Source of the DNA: JBARCX01 sp049794535
GTDB lineage: Bacteria; Pseudomonadota; Gammaproteobacteria; Xanthomonadales; Rhodanobacteraceae
Direction: 5' to 3'
Assembly: GCA_049794535.1 (NCBI GenBank)
Contig: JBARCX010000059.1
Location: 1-31,245, forward strand
DNA: 31,245 nucleotides
Position 1 is the stretch's first letter, and every line of letters starts with the position of its first letter. The notes beneath the pieces were generated by a model. It saw nothing but the letters and a program-made list of their open reading frames with translations. It was not told the origin of the DNA and searched no databases. The position numbers and the translations under genes were made by a program. Shown one piece after another: positions 24,103-31,245 of this stretch.

Positions 24103-25874
24103 GGAGCACATCAGCGCTACACACGGTTACTCGTTCATCGACACCATCCCTCAGCTCTGGCGATTTGTTCATGACCCCGATGCGCATCATGGTTCCGCGG
24201 CTTTCTCTGCTTTGTCTTGCGTTGTCACTCGCACTGGGTACTACAGCAGTAGATGCGCAGACGCGCGGTACACCGCCACCCACCAGTGGTCAGATTCTGC
24301 AGCAGGTGACGCCGCCGAGTACGCCGACGCCATCTTCGAACCTTGGGCTCACCATTCAACACCCGAGCGCGAATCGTGCTACCGACACCACACCGTTTGT
24401 GGTGCGCTCGATCGAAATCACCGGCAATACGTTGTTGCCTACGGACATGCTGCATGCCCTGGTGGCTTCGGGAGAGGGAAAGACCCTCACGTTGAATGAT
24501 CTCGATGCGCTGGCGGAGCGCATCACACAGGCTTATCACGATCATGGCTATCCGCTCGATAGCGCGTATATACCGGCGCAAACGCTGAGCAATGGTGTTG
24601 TTCGCATTGCTGTTGTGGAGGCGCGCTATGGGAATGTCACGTTGCAGAATCAGAGTGCCGTTTCCGATCGCCCATTGAATGCGACGCTCGCGCCATTGCA
24701 ATCAGGGCAACCGGTGACCGAGTACACGATGGAACGCAGTCTGCTGTTGTTGTCCGACATTCCCGGTGCGTCGGTCAATTCGGTGCTGCGTCCAGGCGCG
24801 ACCGTGGGAACATCCGACATGCTGGTCGACGTTACCGATGCGCCACGTTACACCGGCACGCTTGGCCTGGACGATTACGGCAATCGCTATACGGATCGCG
24901 TTCGTCTCAGTGGCAGCTTCGACGTAAACGGCCTACTGCATCAAGGTGATCTGCTGGATCTCAGTGCGCTGAGTTCGGGTAGTAGTATGAGTTACGGTCG
25001 CATCGGTTATCGCTATCTGTTGAATGGGCAGGGCACGACGATAGGCGCGGCGGTATCAGGGCTTGATTACCACCTTGGCAATGGGCTTGAGGATCTGCAT
25101 GCGCACGGCTCAGCTCAAGTGGCGAGCGTGAATGTATTGCAGCCGTTCATCCGCAACACCGCGTACAACTTATACGGGCAGATCGAGTTCGATCACAAAC
25201 GCCTCAAGGACGATATCGACATCGCGTCGATCGAAACCAATCGTCACACGAATTCCTGGACAGCCACGTTGGCAGGCGATCAGCGCGATGCGCGAGGTAT
25301 CACCAACTTCAATATGAGCGTGACCTATGGTCGCCTCGGGTTTGACAACGTTTACGCAGAGTTTGCCGATCTATTGGGACCGCGCACGCAAGGCAGCTAC
25401 ACCAAGTACGACTTCTCCATTTCGCGGCTGCTGCAGCTCAATCCAACGAATGCGCTGTATTTCGGTTTCTCGGGGCAATGGGCCAACCGCAATCTTGATA
25501 CGTCGGAGCAGTTCTATCTGGGCGGACCGAATACGACGGTGCGCGGCTATGACGTGGGTGTGCTTTCCGGCGCTCAAGGCGACCTTGGAACGATCGAGTT
25601 TCGACATGACCTGATCTTCCCGTTGCTGCCGGGCCCGTGGCAGGCCTCGTTGTTTGTGGATAGCGGCCACGTGCAGCAGTACAAGACAACCTTTCTGCCA
25701 GGCCCCAATAGCGGCAGGATTTCCAGTGTCGGTGTAGGCTTGCATTGGTCCGCGCCGCAAGACTGGGTACTGAGCGCGAGTGTGGCGACGCCTATCGGCA
25801 ATACCCCTGTCCTGCTCGGCCCCAATGCCGATACATCGACCCGGTTCTGGTTCTCGGTGCAGAAGGGGTTCTGA
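24099..25874 (+). CDS. TpsB outer-membrane transporter (ShlB/FhaC/HecB family)
   Basis: Outer-membrane pore that exports the TpsA exoprotein encoded directly upstream. It has 591 residues from ATG 24099, which overlaps the tpsA stop (ATGA). No Shine-Dalgarno is seen, so coupling is likely. A later ATG at 24171 would begin nearer the signal peptide (LSLLCLALSLALGTTAVDA, 35-53). A Pro/Thr-rich linker leads to POTRA1 (about 99-175: FVVRSIEITGNTLL to VRIAVVEARYGNV) and POTRA2 (about 176-246). The 16-strand barrel spans about 250-591, with the L6 lid motif VRGY at 481-484 and a C-terminal FWFSVQKGF ending in Phe, as needed for outer-membrane insertion. All key elements are intact, in contrast to the broken partner gene. 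Confidence 0.94.
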   Translation: MRSTSALHTVTRSSTPSLSSGDLFMTPMRIMVPRLSLLCLALSLALGTTAVDAQTRGTPPPTSGQILQQVTPPSTPTPSSNLGLTIQHPSANRATDTTPFVVRSIEITGNTLLPTDMLHALVASGEGKTLTLNDLDALAERITQAYHDHGYPLDSAYIPAQTLSNGVVRIAVVEARYGNVTLQNQSAVSDRPLNATLAPLQSGQPVTEYTMERSLLLLSDIPGASVNSVLRPGATVGTSDMLVDVTDAPRYTGTLGLDDYGNRYTDRVRLSGSFDVNGLLHQGDLLDLSALSSGSSMSYGRIGYRYLLNGQGTTIGAAVSGLDYHLGNGLEDLHAHGSAQVASVNVLQPFIRNTAYNLYGQIEFDHKRLKDDIDIASIETNRHTNSWTATLAGDQRDARGITNFNMSVTYGRLGFDNVYAEFADLLGPRTQGSYTKYDFSISRLLQLNPTNALYFGFSGQWANRNLDTSEQFYLGGPNTTVRGYDVGVLSGAQGDLGTIEFRHDLIFPLLPGPWQASLFVDSGHVQQYKTTFLPGPNSGRISSVGVGLHWSAPQDWVLSASVATPIGNTPVLLGPNADTSTRFWFSVQKGF

Positions 25875-26115
25875 GCTACGTGCCCGGGCCTGCCTGATTC
25901 TGGGCAAACGAGACGGGGCCAGATGGATGGGCCCCCGTAGCGATGAACGGGGCGCAGGCTCTTCGCGGACGGGACTGCGCCCAGCATCAGGTCGGCCACG
26001 GGAGCCCTCAAAGCAGGGTTTCCCTCCTTTTGTGGCCACGTTCAAGGCGGGATTACTTCCCCTTTACGCCCCGAAAGTCATGCTTGAAACCCAGCCATCT
26101 GGCATCCACCCGGAA

Positions 26116-26144
26116 TGGACAGGGCTGGCCTATTCGTGTACTAT
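26116..26144 (+). promoter_or_regulatory. sigma70-like promoter of rpoH
   Basis: TGGACA (26116-26121, 5/6 match to the -35 consensus), a 17-bp spacer and TACTAT (26139-26144, 4/6). Transcription would begin near 26151, about 30 bp before the CIRCE element, which is the classical arrangement for HrcA control. Confidence 0.55.
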
Positions 26145-26153
26145 TCGGTACAC
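26136..26153. promoter_or_regulatory. dyad over the rpoH -10 element
   Basis: GTGTAC (26136-26141), TATTCG, GTACAC (26148-26153): perfect 6-bp arms covering the proposed -10 and start site. A repressor bound here would block RNA polymerase. The factor is not known. Confidence 0.35.
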
Positions 26154-26179
26154 AAAAGGCGCCGGAACTCTCGACGCCT

Positions 26180-26206
26180 TTAGCACTCCAAGTACCAGAG
26201 TGCTAA
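26180..26206. promoter_or_regulatory. CIRCE element (HrcA operator) in the rpoH leader
   Basis: TTAGCACTC (26180-26188), nine bases, GAGTGCTAA (26198-26206). This is an exact match to the CIRCE consensus TTAGCACTC-N9-GAGTGCTAA bound by the heat-shock repressor HrcA. It lies between the proposed promoter and the rpoH start codon, 28 bp before the ATG. A second stem (AAAGGCG 26155-26161 with CGCCTTT 26175-26181) overlaps its left edge. Confidence 0.93.
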
Positions 26207-26234
26207 TCTGATCCCTCGTTCAGGAGATTCCAAC

Positions 26235-27092
<858 letters not shown>

Positions 27093-27130
27093 TCTGTCGG
27101 CACGGTAAGCTCAAAACAGCGTCACCTTAA

Positions 27131-27159
27131 GAAACGGCCTCCTTTATGGAGGTCGTTTC
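27131..27159 (+). terminator. rpoH terminator
   Basis: GAAACGGCCTCC (27131-27142) and GGAGGTCGTTTC (27148-27159) form a 12-bp stem with one G-U pair and a TTTAT loop, 39 bases past the rpoH stop, followed by GTATAGT. Likely intrinsic terminator with a weak T stretch. Confidence 0.65.
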
Positions 27160-27198
27160 GTATAGTAGGCCCCGGATTCTTCCTCGCGTGGTGGGCAC

Positions 27199-27873
27199 AT
27201 GCCACACATTTTGGTTATCGAAGACGACGAGGTCACCGCGCGCGAGATCGTGCTGGAGCTGGCTGCCCACGACATCAGTGCCGACCGCGTAAGTGATGGC
27301 CTGCAGGGTCTGCAGCGAGCGCAGGAGCCGCATTACGACGCCATCACGCTGGATCTGATGCTGCCAGGCATCGATGGTTTTGCCTTGATCACCCGGTTGC
27401 GCGAGATGGGTATCACGACACCCGTACTCATGATCAGCGCACTCGGTGATGTCGACGAACGCGTTCGTGGCCTGCGTGCAGGCGGTGATGATTATCTGAC
27501 CAAGCCTTTTGCGCCCGACGAGATGGCAGCGAGGGTGGAGGTGTTGCTACGCCGTCGCTGGCAAGGACAGGCACAGCAGACGCGCTTGAGAATCGCGGAC
27601 CTGGAGCTCGACCTGATCAGCCGGACCGTACGTCGCGATGGGCGCGAACTCCAACTGCTCCCCACCGAATACCGGTTACTGGAATTCCTGATGCGCTACC
27701 CGGGCCAGGTACTGACCCGCGCGATGATCTTCGAAAGCGTGTGGGGCCTGCGCTTCGATCCAGGTACCAATCTCATTGATGTGCATATCGCACGCTTGCG
27801 TCGCAAGGTGGATATTGAAGGCCTGCCTTCATTGATCCGTACCATGCGCGGCTCGGGGTATCGACTTGGCTAA
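27199..27873 (+). CDS. OmpR-family response regulator next to an RND efflux gene
   Basis: DNA-binding response regulator of 224 residues. The receiver has IEDD (acidic E8/D9/D10), phospho-acceptor D52 in TLDLMLPGIDG, S80 and K102 (LTKPF). The winged-helix domain (about 128-224) includes LLPTEYRLLEFLM and ends RTMRGSGYRLG. The ATG at 27199 has GGTGGG about 3-8 bases upstream. It overlaps the kinase gene by a few bases. With the RND gene downstream, it probably controls efflux or envelope stress genes, as CusR, CzcR or similar regulators do. The subgroup cannot be fixed from sequence alone. Confidence 0.92.
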   Translation: MPHILVIEDDEVTAREIVLELAAHDISADRVSDGLQGLQRAQEPHYDAITLDLMLPGIDGFALITRLREMGITTPVLMISALGDVDERVRGLRAGGDDYLTKPFAPDEMAARVEVLLRRRWQGQAQQTRLRIADLELDLISRTVRRDGRELQLLPTEYRLLEFLMRYPGQVLTRAMIFESVWGLRFDPGTNLIDVHIARLRRKVDIEGLPSLIRTMRGSGYRLG

Positions 27874-29296
27874 GTCTGATAAAGCGAGGCCTGACAACGC
27901 AAAGCCGGGCAATGTGCTGGCCCTTCATTGGCGCGCCACGACGTCGCGCCTGCTGCTTGGCTATGGCGTGTTCTTCGTCATCTGGGGCACCGCACTGCTG
28001 GGCCTGATTTACTGGGAAACCCTGCATTACCTCGAGGTGCGTACAGATCGCCAGCTGCAGCAACAGGTGAGCTATCTGAGCACGCTGGATCGCGCGCACT
28101 TATTGTCCGCATTACACGACTACGTGATTCTCGAGAAAACCAATTACAACGCGTGGGGCGTGTTCGACGCGAAGGGAAACTGGTTGCTGGGCGATATTCT
28201 GCATATACCGTCAGCGCTGAAGATCGACGCACAACCCATACAGTTGCCAACCGAGGCCGTGGTAAGCGGCCCAGATGCACCGCCGACATCCGCGTTGTCA
28301 GTTATTGCCGCACGCTTGCCCAGCGGCGACGTACTCGTATTGGCGCACACCACCCGCATTGCCGCGCGCGTCGGCGGCATCATTCTGCATGCGCTGTGGT
28401 GGGGCTTGTCGTTCACCCTTGTGCCGGGCCTCATCGGTGGTTTGATCCTCAATCGCGGCCCGCGGCGACGCATCCGGCAGATCGAAGCGGCCACGCTGCC
28501 GATCATGCGTGGCGATCTGCACAAGCGGCTGCCGCTGGCAAATCGCAATGACGAGCTCGACCGACTGGCGGCCATTGTCAACGGCATGCTTGATCAGATC
28601 GAGCAACTGATGGGTGAAGTAAAGGGTGTTTGCGACAGCATTGCCCATGATCTGCGCACCCCCCTGACTCGGTTGCGTTCACAACTCTATCGCGTGCAAC
28701 AGCAGATGCCCGAGGAGGGCGCGCACGCTGCATTGATCGAGAGTTGCGTTGCCGATATCGACGAAGTGCTGGGGCGTTTCCGGGCTCTGTTGCGGATCTC
28801 CGAGCTGGAGGATCGGCGGCGTCGCGAAGGTTTCGTTGCCGTCGATCTTGGCGATACCCTGCGACACGTGCACGAACTGTATGCGCCGCTGGCGGAGGAT
28901 AGCCAGCTGCATTTCGACCTGCATATCACGGAGGGCTTGATCGCGCAGGCTGACCCCACCCTGCTATTCGAGGCGCTGGGCAACCTGGTCGGGAATGCCA
29001 TCAAGTTCACCCCGACCGGTGGCCGGGTCGATCTATCCATCGCGCGGATTGAGCCAGGCGTGGCCCGGATCGAAGTCGCCGATACGGGCCCGGGCATTCC
29101 TCCCGAGCAGCGCCATGCCGTGTGGCAGCGCTTCTATCGTGGCGAGGGCAGCATGCAGACCCCCGGCCATGGGCTTGGCCTGAGCATCGTGGCGGCCATT
29201 GCCAAATTGCATGATTTTCAGCTGCATATCGACGGGGATCAGAGCGGTACTCGTATTCGCATGGATTGCCGGCTGCAGGAAACGGCCGCGGTGTGA
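27866..29296 (+). CDS. sensor histidine kinase, partner of the regulator at 27199
   Basis: Inner-membrane kinase of 476 residues. The start is taken as TTG 27866 (CGGGG upstream), overlapping the regulator's TAA by 8 nt; GTG 27914 is a possible later start and no early ATG exists. TM1 is about 28-50, the periplasmic sensor 51-170 (no family recognised), TM2 about 172-195 and HAMP 196-250 (IEAATLPIMRGDLHKRLPL). The H-box CDSIAHDLRTPLTRL contains H261. The N-box LGNLVGNAIKFTP includes N377. DTGPG is at 406-410 and GHGLGL at 434-439. All catalytic boxes are intact. The signal is unknown. Confidence 0.91.
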   Translation: MAKSDKARPDNAKPGNVLALHWRATTSRLLLGYGVFFVIWGTALLGLIYWETLHYLEVRTDRQLQQQVSYLSTLDRAHLLSALHDYVILEKTNYNAWGVFDAKGNWLLGDILHIPSALKIDAQPIQLPTEAVVSGPDAPPTSALSVIAARLPSGDVLVLAHTTRIAARVGGIILHALWWGLSFTLVPGLIGGLILNRGPRRRIRQIEAATLPIMRGDLHKRLPLANRNDELDRLAAIVNGMLDQIEQLMGEVKGVCDSIAHDLRTPLTRLRSQLYRVQQQMPEEGAHAALIESCVADIDEVLGRFRALLRISELEDRRRREGFVAVDLGDTLRHVHELYAPLAEDSQLHFDLHITEGLIAQADPTLLFEALGNLVGNAIKFTPTGGRVDLSIARIEPGVARIEVADTGPGIPPEQRHAVWQRFYRGEGSMQTPGHGLGLSIVAAIAKLHDFQLHIDGDQSGTRIRMDCRLQETAAV

Positions 29297-29339
29297 CGCC
29301 GTTCTTGTGGGTGTTCTGACGGGCGTTACAACGGCGTTA
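29294..29339 (+). terminator. weak hairpin at the end of the kinase gene
   Basis: TGACGCCGTT (29294-29303, including the stop codon) pairs with AACGGCGTTA (29330-29339) over 10 bp with one G-U. The 26-nt loop and lack of a T tract make termination uncertain. The right arm overlaps the GGCGTTACA repeat. Confidence 0.3.
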
Positions 29340-29341
29340 CA
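29322..29341. promoter_or_regulatory. direct repeat GGCGTTACA x2 upstream of the RND gene
   Basis: Two identical 9-bp copies (29322-29330 and 29333-29341) repeat every 11 bp, about 90 bp before the RND start codon. Tandem half-sites one helical turn apart are the usual form of OmpR-family operators. The regulator encoded at 27199 is the natural candidate. Confidence 0.45.
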
Positions 29342-29432
29342 TGAAAGAATCTTCATGCACGCGAAAGGTGCGGACGAAATCCGGCGCGGATAATTGCTGC
29401 ACCGCAATCGCGTTGTCGCTGAGAACTATCGC

Positions 29433-31245
29433 ATGTTGGGTCTCGTCCGGATCGCGCTTGCGCGCCCCTATACCTTCATCATCCTTGCGCTATTCATTCT
29501 GATCGTCGGCCCGCTCGCCGCGATGCGCACGCCGACGGATATCTTCCCGAACATCGGCATTCCGGTGATCAGCGTGGTGTGGACGTACAACGGGCTGTCG
29601 CCGAGTGCGATGTCGGGCCGCGTTATCTATTACTACGAGCGCTCACTCACCTCCACGGTCAGCGATATCGAGCACATCGAGTCGCAGTCGTTGCCGGGCA
29701 TTGGCGTGGTGAAGATCTTCTTCCAGCCGGGCGTGGACATCCGCACCGCGACTGCCCAGGTCACCTCGATCTCGCAGACCGTGCTCAAGCAGATGCCGCC
29801 GGGCATCACGCCGCCGCAGATCATCAACTACAACGCGTCCACCGTACCGATCCTGCAGATGGCGCTGTCCAGCAGCAAGCTGTCGGAGCAGAAGATCCTC
29901 GACATCGCGCAGAACTTCCTTCGGCCGATGCTGGTGTCGGTGCCGGGTGTGGCGATTCCCACGCCCTACGGCGGCAAGAATCGTGAAGTGATGCTCGATC
30001 TTGATCCCCAAGCGTTGGCGGCCAAAGGCCTTTCAGCGCAGGACGTGAGCAACGCGCTGGCAGCGCAGAACCAGATTGTGCCAGTCGGCACCATCAAGAT
30101 TGGGCACGACGAATACACCATTAATCTCAACGATAGTCCTACCGCTATCGAGCAGCTGAACAATCTGCCGATCAAGACCGTGAACGGCGCCACCATCACC
30201 ATCGGGCAAGTCGCTCACGTGCGCGATGGTTCGCCGCCGCAGCAGAACGAAGTGCGCGTGGATGGTCATCGCGCGGTGCTGATGTCCATGTTGAAGGGTG
30301 GTGATGTATCCACGCTTGCGGTGGTGGCAGGCATTAAGAAGCTGCTGCCGTTGGCACAGGAAACGTTGCCGCCGTCATTAAAGCTAAAGCTGATGGGCGA
30401 TCAGTCAGTATTCGTGCGTAGTGCCATCGCATCGGTCGCGCGCGAAGGCATCATCGCCGCACTGCTGACCTCGGTGATGATCCTGGTCTTCCTCGGGAGC
30501 TGGCGCTCGACGGTAATCATTGCTGTGTCGATTCCGTTGGCGGTGCTGTCAGCCATCGCACTGCTATCGGTATTCGGACAAACCTTGAATGTGATGACGC
30601 TGGGTGGTCTCGCGCTCGCGGTAGGCATCCTGGTGGATGACGCTACGGTGACCATCGAGAACATCAACTGGCATTTGGAGCAGGGTAAGGATGTACACAC
30701 GGCGATCATGGATGGTGCCAAGCAGATCGTAACGCCAGCCTTCGTCTCGCTGCTGTGCATCTGCATCGTGTTCGTGCCGATGTTCATGTTGGATGGCATC
30801 GCCGGCTTCCTGTTCCGGCCGATGGCGCTGGCCGTGGTTTTCGCCATGATCTCGTCGTTCGTGTTGTCACGCTCCTTGGTGCCGACGATGGCGATGTATC
30901 TGCTCAAACCGCATGTGCTCGAGGGCGGTAAAGGCGATCACCCCGAAGACGCTTACATCAATCATCACGAAGGCGACCAGCATCCGCCGATCAAGCGCAG
31001 CAGCGTGCGCCGTGCGTTGGTAGCGTTTCAGCAGGGTTTCGAACATCGATTCTCGAAAATCCGCGATGTGTATTACGGCATGCTCTCACTGGCCTTGGAT
31101 AACCGCCGCCCGTTCGTGATCGGTTTCCTCGCCGTGGTGCTGGTCTCCTTCGTGTTGGTACCGTATCTGGGGCGCGACTTCTTTCCCACGACGGATGGCG
31201 GTGCGATTGCGATCCATGTACGCGCACCGGTTGGAACGCGTATTG
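29433..31245 (+). CDS. RND efflux permease (HAE1-like), 3' end beyond window
   Basis: Proton-driven inner-membrane pump subunit of a tripartite efflux system. From ATG 29433 the frame stays open to the right edge (604 codons seen of the roughly 1,030 expected). It begins with the typical RIALARPYTFIILALFILIVG (TM1) and DIFPNIGIPVISV. A first porter-domain stretch follows. The TM2-TM6 block contains LVFLGSWRSTVIIAVSIPLA and GILVDDATVTIENIN, whose paired Asp are the proton-relay residues of drug (HAE) rather than heavy-metal (HME) pumps. A His-rich loop follows TM6, then TM7 and DFFPTTDGGAI. No membrane-fusion adaptor gene precedes it, which is unusual. The adaptor may follow it or lie elsewhere. 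Confidence 0.9.
   Translation, partial: MLGLVRIALARPYTFIILALFILIVGPLAAMRTPTDIFPNIGIPVISVVWTYNGLSPSAMSGRVIYYYERSLTSTVSDIEHIESQSLPGIGVVKIFFQPGVDIRTATAQVTSISQTVLKQMPPGITPPQIINYNASTVPILQMALSSSKLSEQKILDIAQNFLRPMLVSVPGVAIPTPYGGKNREVMLDLDPQALAAKGLSAQDVSNALAAQNQIVPVGTIKIGHDEYTINLNDSPTAIEQLNNLPIKTVNGATITIGQVAHVRDGSPPQQNEVRVDGHRAVLMSMLKGGDVSTLAVVAGIKKLLPLAQETLPPSLKLKLMGDQSVFVRSAIASVAREGIIAALLTSVMILVFLGSWRSTVIIAVSIPLAVLSAIALLSVFGQTLNVMTLGGLALAVGILVDDATVTIENINWHLEQGKDVHTAIMDGAKQIVTPAFVSLLCICIVFVPMFMLDGIAGFLFRPMALAVVFAMISSFVLSRSLVPTMAMYLLKPHVLEGGKGDHPEDAYINHHEGDQHPPIKRSSVRRALVAFQQGFEHRFSKIRDVYYGMLSLALDNRRPFVIGFLAVVLVSFVLVPYLGRDFFPTTDGGAIAIHVRAPVGTRI

Larger units (their letters stand above)
25875..26234. 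other. tpsB-rpoH intergenic region
   Basis: 360 bp. The tpsB-proximal part contains a GC-rich hairpin (ACGGGGCC 25913-25920 with GGCCCCCGT 25930-25938, one bulge), a possible terminator without a T tract. Bases 25940-26110 show nothing I can name. The rpoH-proximal 120 bp hold a promoter, a dyad over the -10 element, a CIRCE element and the ribosome site, listed separately. Confidence 0.7.

Overview
The window looks like chromosomal DNA of a gammaproteobacterium of the Xanthomonadales/Lysobacterales, most likely Rhodanobacteraceae (Dyella, Rhodanobacter, Luteibacter or Frateuria type). This is an inference. It rests on the GC-rich coding sequence, the plant-type glutamate-cysteine ligase, Rho and RhlB with long disordered tails as in Xanthomonas relatives, the rho / trxA / rhlB and ftsE-ftsX / rpoH neighbourhoods, and an RpoH carrying the RpoH box. 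No database search was possible.

Layout. 1-5341 (minus strand): the 5' part of an exported metallo-beta-lactamase-fold-like protein with a degenerate metal motif, gshA, and a QseBC/TctDE-type two-component pair. 5531-7901 (minus): rho and trxA, each followed by a hairpin. 7902-8399: a 498-bp divergent spacer containing a highly foldable leader in front of rhlB. 8400-13622 (plus): rhlB, ftsE-ftsX, a tandem-receiver response regulator whose first receiver has lost its phospho-acceptor, and ung, which overlaps it. 13623-14515: an AT-rich gene-free stretch. 14516-25874: a two-partner secretion locus, made of a giant YDG/MBG-repeat exoprotein (TpsA, about 3,195 residues if one frameshift is repaired) and its outer-membrane transporter (TpsB). 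26116-27092: rpoH with a sigma70-like promoter and a perfect CIRCE element. 27199-31245: an OmpR-family regulator, its histidine kinase, and the start of an RND efflux permease that runs off the right edge.

How the parts connect. Much of the window is core housekeeping: transcription termination, thiol redox, RNA decay, cell division, DNA repair and heat shock. The accessory elements are the TPS adhesin locus, lying between ung and rpoH, and the regulator/kinase/RND locus at the right end. The most interesting observations are: the CIRCE operator in the rpoH leader, which implies that HrcA represses the heat-shock sigma factor gene; the structured rhlB leader with no Shine-Dalgarno; the pseudo-receiver regulator coupled to ung; the frameshift and the three-class superrepeat in the exoprotein; and an 11-bp-period direct repeat that could be the regulator's operator upstream of the RND gene.
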